A DNA stretch of 64,000 nt, taken from Acinetobacter proteolyticus. Its GTDB lineage: Bacteria; Pseudomonadota; Gammaproteobacteria; Pseudomonadales; Moraxellaceae. Location of the stretch: positions 186,001 through 250,000 of the forward strand of contig NZ_KB849178.1 of NCBI RefSeq assembly GCF_000367945.1. Reading direction: 5' to 3'. The position numbers and the translations under genes are program-made. Under the pieces are notes generated by a model that saw nothing but the letters and a program-made list of their open reading frames with translations, searched no databases and was not told the DNA's origin. Below, in pieces: positions 54,393 to 63,962 of the stretch; the first letter of the stretch is position 1; every line of letters begins with the position of its first letter.

Positions 54393-54905
54393 TTAATCCA
54401 AGGTCAGATAGGTATTTTCCCAAACTGTAGGCTTAAACTCATCTTGAACCAAATGGATATAACGCCCTGCAACATGATCAATTGGAATGCAATCATCGAC
54501 ATCGACTACACGATCGGTATGCGGTTTATGCCAATCTTGTTCGATAAATTGTTTACCCAACTGTTTTGCAATCACTGCATCGGATGCAACCACCAAATGG
54601 TAGCTATGTAATTCACCAAAAGCGTTAAGTGAATATCCACCTAGGTTAATCAAATATAATTTTTCATCCAAAGCAGACGGTGCAGCATCGGAAAACTGAA
54701 TTTGATAATTCATGCCTTGTGATTGCACACCTGAAATCTGTGCCCAAGCATCGATATGCAAGCCTTTCGATTCACCAAACCAAGCCTGTTTGAGCTGAGG
54801 GATGACTTCAGACAATGATTCGCCTAGTGCCATTACCACATCATGCACTTCGGTATTGGCTTTCGCATGTCGGCCACCCAACATCACCATAAACAAACTT
54901 GGCAT
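54393..54905 (-). CDS. DUF1543 protein
   Basis: The 170-residue protein belongs to DUF1543. The start LFMVMLGGRHAKANTEVHDV is the family signature, with a second similar half containing LYLINLGGYSLNAFGELHSY. The function is unknown. It lies nine bases after trpB, is read in the same direction and probably belongs to the trpF-trpB operon, though no link to tryptophan synthesis is established. A terminator follows. Confidence 0.82.
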   Translation of the reverse strand: MPSLFMVMLGGRHAKANTEVHDVVMALGESLSEVIPQLKQAWFGESKGLHIDAWAQISGVQSQGMNYQIQFSDAAPSALDEKLYLINLGGYSLNAFGELHSYHLVVASDAVIAKQLGKQFIEQDWHKPHTDRVVDVDDCIPIDHVAGRYIHLVQDEFKPTVWENTYLTLD

Positions 54906-54914
54906 TGTGAAAAC

Positions 54915-56144
54915 TTACATCTCGACCATTTCAACGCCATCAATACGCGCAACCGTCATCAAGTCTTTATCGCCACGACCTGAAACAGTGGCAATAATGA
55001 TTTGATCTTTAGACATGGTTGGCGCAAGTTTAGTGACGTAAGCCATCGCATGTGAGCTTTCAAGCGCAGGAATAATGCCTTCAATCTTGGTGAGATCACG
55101 GAAACCTTGCAAGGCTTCATCATCATTGATTGGCACATATTCAACACGGTTCATGTCTTTTAAGAAACTATGCTCAGGACCAACACCTGGATAGTCCAGA
55201 CCTGCTGAAATACTATGTGTTTCAATGATCTGACCTTGTTCATCCGACATCAAATAAGTACGGTTTCCGTGTAATACCCCAACATGGCCTGCATTCAATG
55301 GTGCAGAGTGTTTGCCTGTTTCAATGCCATAACCAGCAGCTTCAACACCATACATTTTCACGTCTTGATCATTCAGGAATGGATAGAACAAGCCCATCGC
55401 ATTTGAACCACCACCTACACAAGCCACTAAAGCATCTGGCAAACGCCCTGCTTGCTCTTGAATTTGACGACGCGCTTCACGACCAATAATCGACTGGAAA
55501 TCCCGAACCAACTGTGGATATGGATGTGGACCAGCAACAGTACCAATCACATAATAGGTGCTATCAACATTGGTGACCCAATCACGCATCGCTTCGTTCA
55601 TGGCATCTTTCAATGTTTTTGAACCACTTTGCACAGGGACCACCGTTGCACCCAACAAACGCATACGGTAAACATTCATAGCCTGACGTTTCACGTCTTC
55701 AGCGCCCATGTACACCACACATTCCATACCCAGACGTGCTGCAATGGTTGCTGTCGCCACACCGTGTTGACCTGCACCTGTTTCCGCAATAATACGCTTC
55801 TTACCCGACAGCTTTGCCAATAAAGCCTGACCAATGGTGTTATTAACCTTGTGCGAACCCGTGTGGTTCAGGTCTTCACGTTTCAGGTAAATTTGCGCAC
55901 CGCCGAGGTGCTGAGACCATCGTTCAGCATAATAAAGTGGACTAGGACGACCAACATAGAAGGCAAGATCACGGTCAAACTCTGCTAAAAACTGTGCATC
56001 ATTCTTCATACGACCATAAAGACTTTCGAGGTCTTCAAGTGCAGCCATCAGCGTTTCTGATACAAAACGTCCACCATGAATACCGAAATGCCCTTGCGCA
56101 TCTGGAAACTGGGTGTAGTCAATCACGTTATTTTGCTGATCCAC
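54915..56144 (-). CDS. trpB: Tryptophan synthase beta chain
   Basis: TrpB condenses indole with serine using PLP. The PLP lysine K99 is in [17 protein letters not shown] holds the phosphate, and AETGAGQHG belongs to the active site. An upstream ATG at 56171 is open. The GTG at 56144 is preferred, because AAGGAG lies at the right distance and the protein then begins [10 protein letters not shown], giving 409 residues. It overlaps trpF by 17 bases. Confidence 0.96.
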   Translation of the reverse strand: MDQQNNVIDYTQFPDAQGHFGIHGGRFVSETLMAALEDLESLYGRMKNDAQFLAEFDRDLAFYVGRPSPLYYAERWSQHLGGAQIYLKREDLNHTGSHKVNNTIGQALLAKLSGKKRIIAETGAGQHGVATATIAARLGMECVVYMGAEDVKRQAMNVYRMRLLGATVVPVQSGSKTLKDAMNEAMRDWVTNVDSTYYVIGTVAGPHPYPQLVRDFQSIIGREARRQIQEQAGRLPDALVACVGGGSNAMGLFYPFLNDQDVKMYGVEAAGYGIETGKHSAPLNAGHVGVLHGNRTYLMSDEQGQIIETHSISAGLDYPGVGPEHSFLKDMNRVEYVPINDDEALQGFRDLTKIEGIIPALESSHAMAYVTKLAPTMSKDQIIIATVSGRGDKDLMTVARIDGVEMVEM

Positions 56145-56784
56145 GTTGGACTCCTTGCATAAATTTTTCAATCAGTTGTTGGTCTTTTATACCTTTTGCG
56201 GACTCGACGCCTCCGCTGACATCCACAGCAAATGCCGCTGTAGTATCAATAGCTTCACTGACATTTTCAGGGGTCAAACCACCTGCCAAAATGAGTGGAA
56301 TATCTAGTTGGGGAAATTGGGTCCAGTCAAAACTATGCCCTGTGCCGCCTTTCAATTCAGGATGCCATGCATCTAACAAGACTGCACTGGCTCCCGCTGC
56401 TTGATAGCGCTTGATTTCAACCACAACATCTAAATCAGGTTTGACTTGAATGGCCTTATACCAACGGCGTTTACAGTGTGTTGCAATTAATTGACATTGT
56501 TCTGGTGTTTCATCGCCATGTAGTTGTAATACATCTAAAGGAACGGAATCAAGCACCGTTTGGATTTCTTCAGCACTGGCATTTACAAATAAGCCGACCA
56601 ACTGCACATAAGGTGGTACCAGCTTTGCCAAAGTTTGGGCTTGCTCGATACTAACATGTCGTGGACTGGGTGGAAAAAATACAAAACCAATCGCATCTGC
56701 CCCTGATTCTACAACGGCTTGGATATCCTGTGCTCGGGTAATTCCACAAATCTTGGCGCGGGTTCGCATTTGGCTTTGGCGCAT
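56128..56784 (-). CDS. trpF: Phosphoribosylanthranilate isomerase
   Basis: TrpF catalyses the Amadori rearrangement of PRA to CdRP in tryptophan synthesis. The TIM barrel has the catalytic Cys in [10 protein letters not shown] near the start. [15 protein letters not shown] and the catalytic Asp in [14 protein letters not shown] follow, and the phosphate site is [10 protein letters not shown]. The frame is open to 56922. The start is set at 56784 on a weak GGA; 56769 (MRTRAKICG) is a close alternative. It overlaps trpB. Confidence 0.93.
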   Translation of the reverse strand: MRQSQMRTRAKICGITRAQDIQAVVESGADAIGFVFFPPSPRHVSIEQAQTLAKLVPPYVQLVGLFVNASAEEIQTVLDSVPLDVLQLHGDETPEQCQLIATHCKRRWYKAIQVKPDLDVVVEIKRYQAAGASAVLLDAWHPELKGGTGHSFDWTQFPQLDIPLILAGGLTPENVSEAIDTTAAFAVDVSGGVESAKGIKDQQLIEKFMQGVQRGSAK

Positions 56785-56924
56785 GAGCTGTCCAATTAAA
56801 ATTGAATATTTTTGAAACTCTCGCATTGTAATGCAATTTGACTTGCTTTGGGCAAAGTTCATTCGGAAATGCAATTGTTTAAAAAACGTTAACACTTTAT
56901 ACTTTGCGTAATCTTGCAACAAGT

Positions 56925-57112
56925 CTAAAGCAAATTCTTTTGTTTATAGGGAAGTTGGTGTAAATCCAACACTGCCCTCGCAACGGTAACACCGAATCAC
57001 TCATCTCAGCACAACGCCAAATCACTGCATCGGTATGATGTGGGAAGATGATGAGTAATATCATTTATTTGATGATTATAGTGAAGTCCGGAGACCTGCT
57101 TGTTGTTTATTT
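56925..57112 (+). promoter_or_regulatory. Cobalamin (AdoCbl-type) riboswitch
   Basis: The conserved B12 core is visible: GGGAAG with GGTGTAAATCC at about 56949-56967, the box GCCCTCGCAACGGTAAC at about 56973-56989, and the 3' element AGTCCGGAGACCTGC at about 57085-57099. It lies upstream of btuB on the same strand. B12 binding should lower btuB expression. Confidence 0.93.
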
Positions 57113-57121
57113 CCACATTAT

Positions 57122-57147
57122 CATTCACGACGGGTGAATGTCCGGAG
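57122..57147 (+). promoter_or_regulatory. Hairpin next to the btuB ribosome site
   Basis: CATTCAC (57122-57128) pairs with GTGAATG (57134-57140), right before the ribosome site CGGAG (57143-57147). It is a plausible expression platform of the riboswitch, acting on translation. Confidence 0.5.
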
Positions 57148-57154
57148 CGACGTC

Positions 57155-58999
57155 ATGTCTACTGTTTTTCAACCGACTCGTTTAGTTGGTGCTATTGCTA
57201 TTGCGATGGGGTTTTCTTCACCTGCTTTTGCTCAAGATCAATCCAGCGATAGAACTGCGACGCTAGATACGATTGTTGTGACAGCATCTCGTACAGAAGA
57301 AAAACTAAAAAATGTTCCTGCACGTCTTACAGTGATTGATCAAAAGACAATTGAACAAAATCCTTTATTAAATATATCTGATGTGATTCAACGTGACCCA
57401 TCGGTATATATCAAACAAAGTGGTGGCTTAGGACAAATTTCTGAGATTTCACTTCGTGGCACCAAATCAGTTCACACACTCGTTCTTAAAGATGGTGCTC
57501 GTCTAAATAGTCAAAATGAACTTGGCCCACTCTATCCTGCATTTTTAGATACCACTGACGTTCAACAAGTTGAAATCTTAAAAGGACCTGCATCTGTACA
57601 ATATGGTAGTGATGCGATTGGCGGTGTTGTTCAGTTAATTTCAAAGAAACCTGAAAAAACAGGAGCAGATTTAACTGGCATTTATGGGGAAAATAATACC
57701 TATAAAACGATTGCCAATGCCAATTTAGTTACTAATCAAGGTTTTTATGCCCAAGTAGGCGGCCAACGCTTAGAAAGTGATGGCACGCGTATCTTTGAAA
57801 GCCAAGCTAAAAATGAAAAAGCGAGTTATGACCAAAAAGGCTACCATGCTAAGGTCGGTTTTTATCAAGAAAATACCATAGATGCTTCTGCATCGATTAG
57901 TGAAAATAAGGGAACTAATATTTTCAGTAATGACTATATTACCAATACTGCACAGCGCTTATTCGAAAATCGTGTCATCAATGCCAAAGTTTCCTACAAT
58001 ATTTTGCCTGATTTAATCGTCAATGCACGTTATTCAAATGCTCAAGACAAGCAAAATGTACCCGCTTATAGCTCGCACTATGACACTGAAAATAACGAAG
58101 GTGATTTAAACCTAAAATGGAAATTCACACCAAATCAAAACATCTTAATTGGTGCAACCTACACGGATGCAAATTATAAAACCAACACAATTCTGAAAGG
58201 TGATCAGAGTGTTGATAGCACAGGCTATTACCTACAACATCAATTTAAAAATGAACAATTTGATACTCAAGTAGGTGTACGTTTAGAAGACAATGAACGT
58301 TTTGGCGATCATACCGTTGGACAAGCTGCGATTCGTTACCATTTCATACCGAATGCAAGTGTTTATGCAAATGTTGGTAGTGCATTCCGCGCACCAACCT
58401 TAAATGAACTCTATTCACAATGGGGTGGTAATGAAAATCTTGCTCCAGAAGAAAGCCTCTCTTATGAAATCGGATCCGATTACGATATCACACCGAATAT
58501 CAGTACTAATCTTTCTGTTTATCATACAAAGATTAAAAACCTCATTACCTATAATGCCGGTACAAATAAAAATGTAGCGAAAGCAAATTTCACAGGTGGC
58601 GAAGCTGGTATCAAGTGGCATCAAGATGATTTATTTTTATCAACACAATATGCTTATGTAAAAACAGAAAATGAAGCAACTGATCTAGAAATTGCTTATC
58701 GCCCACGTCAAACATTAACAGTCAGCACAGGGTTAGAAAATGCAACTTATGGGATCAGTGCATCAGTAATCGCACGAGCTAAATCTTATGCAGACTCGGC
58801 AAATACGACTCGAGTACCTGGTTATGCAACTGTAGATTTAAATGCTTATTGGAATATCAATCCAAATGTGAAGGTATTTACTAACATTCAAAACGTAGGC
58901 GATGTTGAGTATCGTGAGGTATTAAACACCTATCCTTCGAATGATTGGTACATTAATACAGGTCGTCTAGCTTCTGCGGGTGTCACATTCCGTTATTAA
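57155..58999 (+). CDS. btuB: TonB-dependent vitamin B12 receptor
   Basis: BtuB imports cobalamin across the outer membrane with energy from TonB. The 614-residue protein has a signal peptide ending at AFAQ, the TonB box DTIVVTA (about residues 42-48), and a plug domain with VEILKGPASVQYGSDAIGG. A 22-stranded barrel ends in the aromatic GVTFRY. The upstream cobalamin riboswitch confirms B12 as substrate. The frame opens at a GTG at 57134. The ATG at 57155 follows CGGAGCG and is chosen. Confidence 0.95.
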   Translation: MSTVFQPTRLVGAIAIAMGFSSPAFAQDQSSDRTATLDTIVVTASRTEEKLKNVPARLTVIDQKTIEQNPLLNISDVIQRDPSVYIKQSGGLGQISEISLRGTKSVHTLVLKDGARLNSQNELGPLYPAFLDTTDVQQVEILKGPASVQYGSDAIGGVVQLISKKPEKTGADLTGIYGENNTYKTIANANLVTNQGFYAQVGGQRLESDGTRIFESQAKNEKASYDQKGYHAKVGFYQENTIDASASISENKGTNIFSNDYITNTAQRLFENRVINAKVSYNILPDLIVNARYSNAQDKQNVPAYSSHYDTENNEGDLNLKWKFTPNQNILIGATYTDANYKTNTILKGDQSVDSTGYYLQHQFKNEQFDTQVGVRLEDNERFGDHTVGQAAIRYHFIPNASVYANVGSAFRAPTLNELYSQWGGNENLAPEESLSYEIGSDYDITPNISTNLSVYHTKIKNLITYNAGTNKNVAKANFTGGEAGIKWHQDDLFLSTQYAYVKTENEATDLEIAYRPRQTLTVSTGLENATYGISASVIARAKSYADSANTTRVPGYATVDLNAYWNINPNVKVFTNIQNVGDVEYREVLNTYPSNDWYINTGRLASAGVTFRY

Positions 59000-59043
59000 T
59001 CGCGTGATAAAATAATAAAAAATATTTTCTTAACTCCAGTTTC

Positions 59044-59082
59044 GGGGTAATGTTCTGACCGACATTATCCCCTTTTTATTTT
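59044..59082 (+). terminator. Terminator between btuB and the adenosyltransferase gene
   Basis: GGGGTAATGT (59044-59053) pairs with ACATTATCCCC (59062-59072), one bulged base, followed by TTTTTATTTT. It may be partial, letting some transcript reach the next gene. Confidence 0.75.
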
Positions 59083-59103
59083 CAGGATCAGAGAAACAGA
59101 ACT

Positions 59104-59691
59104 ATGGGACATCGTTTAAGTAAAATCTATACCCGTACAGGCGACTCAGGTACAACTGGCCTAGGGGATGGTTCACGCGTTGCCAAAGATGATTTACGCA
59201 TCGCAGCTTTAGGTGATGTTGATGAACTCAATGCAACCATTGGCGTGCTTCGCGCACAAATCAGTGCCAGCACAGTTGAAAATAAAGCACACTGGGACAA
59301 AAGCTTAAGCCTGATTCAACATTGGTTATTCGATTTAGGCGGTGAAGTGTGTATCCCGAACTATCACTTACTACAACCTGTATGCATCGAGTTTCTGGAA
59401 AAAGAAATTGATCACATGAATGAATCACTGCCGATGTTAAAAGATTTCATTTTACCATCAGGCACTTTAGCTTGTAGTTATGCACATCAAGCTCGGGCAG
59501 TGTGCCGTCGTGCCGAACGTGCTTTATTGTCAGTACATCATCGTGACCAAAATATTCAGGCAACCGCATTACAATTACTCAATCGCTTATCGGACTGGTT
59601 GTTCGTTGCTTCACGTGCCTTACAACGTGCTGAAGGTGGTAACGAAGTGTTGTGGCAAAAGAATATTAATGACAGTATCGATCAAGCATAA
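59104..59691 (+). CDS. PduO-type ATP:cob(I)alamin adenosyltransferase
   Basis: The 195-residue enzyme adenosylates cob(I)alamin to make coenzyme B12. The N-terminal ATP-binding segment YTRTGDSGTTGLGDGSRV is that of the PduO/MMAB family. VDELNATIGVLRAQ and RAVCRRAERAL are its other two conserved motifs. Together with btuB this makes a salvage pair: import then activation. The gene lies 22 bases after the btuB terminator and precedes the GDPD gene by 21 bases. Confidence 0.92.
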   Translation: MGHRLSKIYTRTGDSGTTGLGDGSRVAKDDLRIAALGDVDELNATIGVLRAQISASTVENKAHWDKSLSLIQHWLFDLGGEVCIPNYHLLQPVCIEFLEKEIDHMNESLPMLKDFILPSGTLACSYAHQARAVCRRAERALLSVHHRDQNIQATALQLLNRLSDWLFVASRALQRAEGGNEVLWQKNINDSIDQA

Positions 59692-59712
59692 TCATTTGTT
59701 GGGTAGATAAAG

Positions 59713-60432
59713 ATGCGAATTATTGGTCATCGTGGTGCACGTGGCGAAGCGCCTGAAAATACCTTAGGTGGATTCCGCTACCTGCATGATTTAGGTGTAC
59801 GTGCCGTTGAATTTGATGTACGTCAACTGAAAGATGACCACTTGGTGGTGATTCATGATGATGATTTTGTACGTACTGCGGGTCGTTCACAACAAGTTGA
59901 AAACAGCAATTTAATTGAAGCCCAGCAATTCGATCACCGCCATCAATGGCAAGCATGGGCCTTTGAAGAATACACGCCGAGCCTGTCACATGTTTTAGAC
60001 TGTCTCACTGACTTTGAGCATATCGAAGTTGAAATTAAAGCGGTTGCAGATGAAGCTGCAGCTGAACGTTTGGTTCTGCAGTTACAACAAGATTTAAAAG
60101 GTTTTGAAACAACCGCGACCATTACCAGTTTTGATGTCAAAATTTTGGCGGCATTACAGCAACAACAGAGCTCATTTAAACGTGGGTTGTTGGTGGAAAT
60201 CCCCATTGGGGAATATGCAATCGAACTGGCACAGCAATATGGCTGCTGTCAGATTGGCTGGGGAGATGCCCTAGCAACCGATGAGATTATTCAACGGACC
60301 CAACAGGCCAATCTTGAAATCAGTGTCTGGACGGTGAATGAAGTCGAGCGCGCCAAGCATCTTCAACAATTGGGCATTCAAGGTTTGATTACGGATGTAC
60401 CCAGTACCATGCTACAACACCTAAAATTATAA
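59713..60432 (+). CDS. Glycerophosphodiester phosphodiesterase
   Basis: The 239-residue GDPD-family TIM barrel hydrolyses glycerophosphodiesters to glycerol-3-phosphate and an alcohol. IIGHRGARGEAPENTLGGF holds the catalytic HR and E-N-T. EFDVRQLKDDHLVVIHDD adds the metal ligands E, D and H. There is no signal peptide, so it is cytosolic, like UgpQ. It follows the adenosyltransferase gene closely, but the two have no clear metabolic link. Confidence 0.93.
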   Translation: MRIIGHRGARGEAPENTLGGFRYLHDLGVRAVEFDVRQLKDDHLVVIHDDDFVRTAGRSQQVENSNLIEAQQFDHRHQWQAWAFEEYTPSLSHVLDCLTDFEHIEVEIKAVADEAAAERLVLQLQQDLKGFETTATITSFDVKILAALQQQQSSFKRGLLVEIPIGEYAIELAQQYGCCQIGWGDALATDEIIQRTQQANLEISVWTVNEVERAKHLQQLGIQGLITDVPSTMLQHLKL

Positions 60433-60458
60433 AAAGGCGGAACTCATTCCGCCTTTTT
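60431..60458. terminator. Bidirectional terminator
   Basis: AAAAAGGCGGAA and TTCCGCCTTTTT form a 12-bp stem around CTCA between convergent genes. Confidence 0.93.
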
Positions 60459-60460
60459 GC

Positions 60461-60988
60461 TTATCTTTTGCGCTGCGCTTGAATCAAACGCTGCCCTTTG
60501 GCATCCAATAAATATAAGTTGGTGCCCTCCAACTGAAAACGTTCAACACGCTGTATCGCATCCATCAAGTCTGCTTCTTGCGCCAACGCTTTATCACAAC
60601 TTTGATGCTGCGCCATCACATCAAAATCCAGTTTGCCTTGGGCAAAATCATACTTATAGCGACCATAAATCTGATTACAGCCAGTATGCCCCACCACCAT
60701 TTTTGAAACAGAATTGAGCGAAAAGCTTGGATATTGATTAAAGAACAACGCACGCTTGCCTTGAATCGAAGTAATCTGCCATTCAACATCCTGAACCCCA
60801 TCGGTGCTTTTACGCACTTGCATCGCGGGTGGTTGCGTTACTCGCTTGGGTTGTAAGGTATTTTTTTGTGAGGGCGTAGGTTGACTTTGGCATGCTGCAA
60901 GCAGGATACCAGCCGATAATATTAAAGTTTTGTTAAAAAATGCCTTCAAAGAAAAAATAGGATTTTTCACGGTAATTTGCTCAGACAT
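60461..60988 (-). CDS. META-domain (HslJ-like) lipoprotein
   Basis: The 175-residue protein has a lipobox (LLAAC) after a longer-than-usual N-terminus (MSEQITVKNPIF), and a META/HslJ domain at about 65-170. MVVGHTGCNQIYGRYK and the second Cys in MAQHQSCDKA are typical of the domain. HslJ relatives are tied to heat shock and novobiocin resistance, but the biochemical role is open. The lipid anchor places it in the envelope. Confidence 0.82.
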   Translation of the reverse strand: MSEQITVKNPIFSLKAFFNKTLILSAGILLAACQSQPTPSQKNTLQPKRVTQPPAMQVRKSTDGVQDVEWQITSIQGKRALFFNQYPSFSLNSVSKMVVGHTGCNQIYGRYKYDFAQGKLDFDVMAQHQSCDKALAQEADLMDAIQRVERFQLEGTNLYLLDAKGQRLIQAQRKR

Positions 60989-61199
60989 TGATTTATTTCA
61001 CCTTTTAATTCATTGATCAATCTTACAAATGAATTCTGTTACTGTTCTTCCGATACAACTGTAGAATAATGCTAGTGCTAATTGATTTGGACATGCTAAT
61101 ATCGGCGATAAAATAGCAATATATCGTCATGATTGGTTTTGCTATCTCGTTTAGTTTTATTATCTTGTACAAACAAGGTTTTTAGGAGCGCTGACGGAT

Positions 61200-62369
61200 A
61201 TGACTTCCGCCCCACTCAAAAAAGCACCCATTAACTGGACTGCTAGCATTACCTTAATTGGAACACCAATTGTTGCTGCCATTTTAATTCCTTTATACGC
61301 CTATTATTATGATTTTAGTGTAAGTGCATGGGTCAGTTTATTCTTCCTGTTAGCACTGAGTAGCCTAGGAATTACAGCAGGTTATCACCGTCTTTGGGCA
61401 CATCGTGCTTATGAGGCAGCCTTACCACTTAAAATTTTATTGATGATTGGCGGTACATTCGCAGTTCAAAACAGTATTTTGTTCTGGGCTTCAGGTCACC
61501 GTACCCATCACCGTCATGTTGATGATGTGGACCAAGATCCGTATTCAATCAAACGTGGTTTTTGGTATGCACATCTTGGCTGGATGATCCGCGATCATTC
61601 TCCTTCTAAACCAGATTTTAAAAATGCACCTGATTTGATGAATGACAAATTGGTGATGTTCCAACACAAGTACTATGTGCCAATGGTGATTGCAGTTCAT
61701 GTTGGTGTATTAGGTGGTATTGGTTGGGCAACTGGCGATATCTGGGGGGTGATCTTACTCGGTGGTTTATTGCGTTTGATCATTAGCCATCACGTGACCT
61801 TCTTCATCAACTCATTATGTCACATGTGGGGCAAACGTCCTTATACCGACGAGAACACGGCACGTGACAACTTCGTGTTGGCTATTTTCACTTGGGGTGA
61901 GGGTTATCATAACTACCACCACATCTTCCAATACGATTACCGTAACGGGGTGAAATGGTGGCAATATGACCCAACCAAATGGTTAATCTGGACCAGTTCT
62001 AAACTTGGTTTAGCGAAGAATCTGCGTCGTATTCCAAGCTTTAATATCAAAAAAGCAGAGCTTGCGATGAAGTTCAAATATGCGGAACGTGACTTGGCGA
62101 TTTATGGCCATGATGTCAATACTGACATCGTGCAAATGAAACAACGTATCGCACAAGAATATGAAGCTTTCACCCATACTTTAAATGATTGGGCTAAGCT
62201 GAAAGAACAAGAGCTTCAAGCGAAGAAAGCAGCGATGGCTGAAAAAATCCATCAAATGGATCACAAACTTAAAGTGGATTTCCAATTGCTTGAACATCGT
62301 TTAAGTCACCATCGTGAATGTTTAGAAACCTTGATGCGTAATATTAAAAAAGCGCCTGTTTCTGAATAA
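61200..62369 (+). CDS. Acyl-CoA delta-9 desaturase
   Basis: The 389-residue membrane desaturase introduces a double bond into acyl-CoA or phospholipid acyl chains. The three His boxes for the diiron site are HRLWAHR, HRTHHRHVD and EGYHNYHH, with a fourth His/Asn in NSLCHMWG. Four membrane helices surround them. The C-terminal ~100 residues form a charged coiled-coil tail, an extension beyond the usual desaturase core. The electron donor is not encoded nearby. Confidence 0.93.
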   Translation: MTSAPLKKAPINWTASITLIGTPIVAAILIPLYAYYYDFSVSAWVSLFFLLALSSLGITAGYHRLWAHRAYEAALPLKILLMIGGTFAVQNSILFWASGHRTHHRHVDDVDQDPYSIKRGFWYAHLGWMIRDHSPSKPDFKNAPDLMNDKLVMFQHKYYVPMVIAVHVGVLGGIGWATGDIWGVILLGGLLRLIISHHVTFFINSLCHMWGKRPYTDENTARDNFVLAIFTWGEGYHNYHHIFQYDYRNGVKWWQYDPTKWLIWTSSKLGLAKNLRRIPSFNIKKAELAMKFKYAERDLAIYGHDVNTDIVQMKQRIAQEYEAFTHTLNDWAKLKEQELQAKKAAMAEKIHQMDHKLKVDFQLLEHRLSHHRECLETLMRNIKKAPVSE

Positions 62370-62383
62370 CACAGCACTTATTG

Positions 62384-62412
62384 AAAATGGTCTCTCAAGA
62401 GGCCATTTTTTA
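62384..62412 (+). terminator. Terminator after the desaturase
   Basis: AAAATGGTCTC and GAGGCCATTTT pair around TCAA, followed by T-run; it lies 14 bases after the stop. Confidence 0.85.
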
Positions 62413-62507
62413 TGCCCATTTATCCACCACCCGCGTTCTCTCAACGGTTCACCATTTCACACTGATATTTGCTATAGTCATGATTCAGCCATCATGACCA
62501 TTCGCTT

Positions 62508-63950
62508 ATGCAATTCAATCCTCGTTACCCTTCTCTCAATCCCAAGCTCTATCACCAACAGCAGCCAAGTCCATTGCGCGGTGCCAAAGCAGGTCATTTT
62601 AATGAAGCATTGGCTGATGAATTGCAATGGAACGAAGAAGATAAGGCCAACTGGGTAGAAATCTGTAGTGGACAAAAAACCTTTGCTGAATTCCCACCAC
62701 TCGCTATGGTTTATGCAGGGCATCAGTTTGGACAATGGGCTGGACAACTCGGTGATGGCCGAGGTTTGTTGATCGGGCAAATCCTGAATCAGCAAGGTGA
62801 AACGATTGATCTACACCTCAAAGGTGCTGGCTCTACCCCTTACTCGCGTATGGGTGATGGTCGAGCCGTCCTACGTTCAGTCATTCGTGAATATTTAGCG
62901 GGTCATGCATTAAATGCCCTTGGTGTTGCATCAAGTCATGCGGTTGGTTTTACCACCTCTACGCAAGGTGTACAACGCGAAACTCTAGAGCTGGGTGCGA
63001 TGCTATTACGTACCTCTGAATGCCATATTCGTTTAGGGCATTTTGAATGGATCAATCAATATGCACCTGAACTTTTGGCTGAATTCACACAGAAATGTAT
63101 TGAATGGCACTATCCAGAATGTCTAAAAGCTGAAAATCCAATACTCGCTTTTGCTGAAGCTGTAATCGAACGAACCGCCATCATGATTGCTAAATGGCAA
63201 CTGGTTGGTTTTGCCCACGGAGTGATGAATACTGATAACCTGAATATCACTGGCTCAACACTGGACTTTGGACCTTACGGTTTTATGGAGCGTTTCCGCC
63301 CCAATTGGATTAACAACCATTCCGATTACCAAGGTCGTTATACCTATCAAAACCAACCGAGTATTGGTCATTGGAATCTGTGGACGTGGCTAAATAATTT
63401 AATTCCGTTGGCGAACGCAGAAAACAAAGAACAGTTCAAACTCGATCTAGCAGCATGTTTAGAAAAGTTTGAGCCAACTTTCTTAGCGCATTATGGGCAA
63501 GGCTTATGTCAGAAAATGGGCCTACCCGATTTTCATAAGGATAGTCTGGATTGTAGTTTTGCCTTTCTTGGAATCCTGCAAACTGAGCAATTGGACTATA
63601 CCCAAAGCTTTCTTCGTTTGCAGCAACAGGATTACAAAGCCTTAAGAGATGATTGTATCCATATACAACAGTTTGATGACTTCCTGACCCGCTATAAAAA
63701 TATCCGACAACATCAAGATACTGATGCCTTGGATGAGATGATGCAACAGGTTAATCCACAATATATCCTGCGCAATCATATGGCGCAGAAAGCGATTGAG
63801 CTTGCGGAGCGTGGTGATTTCAGTGAGGTTGAGCGTTTGTTTAAGCTGCTGAATCAACCTTATCAAAAACAAACTGATTTAGAAACGGAAGCAGATACTG
63901 CACCATTGCCAAGCGATGTGCCTGAAATTTCTGTCAGTTGTTCATCTTAG
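62508..63950 (+). CDS. selO: Protein adenylyltransferase SelO (YdiU)
   Basis: SelO is a pseudokinase that transfers AMP from ATP to hydroxyl residues of target proteins involved in redox balance. The 480-residue protein shows GDGRGLLIGQ, then K105 in LHLKGAGSTPYSRMGDGRA as the nucleotide-binding lysine. GVMNTDNLNITGSTLDFGPY follows, with the metal-binding Asp and Asn. The C-terminus ends in CSS, as in E. coli SelO; in animals a selenocysteine occupies that region. A poorly defined ribosome site precedes the ATG. Confidence 0.93.
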   Translation: MQFNPRYPSLNPKLYHQQQPSPLRGAKAGHFNEALADELQWNEEDKANWVEICSGQKTFAEFPPLAMVYAGHQFGQWAGQLGDGRGLLIGQILNQQGETIDLHLKGAGSTPYSRMGDGRAVLRSVIREYLAGHALNALGVASSHAVGFTTSTQGVQRETLELGAMLLRTSECHIRLGHFEWINQYAPELLAEFTQKCIEWHYPECLKAENPILAFAEAVIERTAIMIAKWQLVGFAHGVMNTDNLNITGSTLDFGPYGFMERFRPNWINNHSDYQGRYTYQNQPSIGHWNLWTWLNNLIPLANAENKEQFKLDLAACLEKFEPTFLAHYGQGLCQKMGLPDFHKDSLDCSFAFLGILQTEQLDYTQSFLRLQQQDYKALRDDCIHIQQFDDFLTRYKNIRQHQDTDALDEMMQQVNPQYILRNHMAQKAIELAERGDFSEVERLFKLLNQPYQKQTDLETEADTAPLPSDVPEISVSCSS

Positions 63951-63962
63951 CAGAAGAAATCT

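Noticed and set aside
54915..56171. ATG at 56171 as trpB start
   Set aside because: It lacks a ribosome site, while GTG at 56144 has AAGGAG at the right distance.
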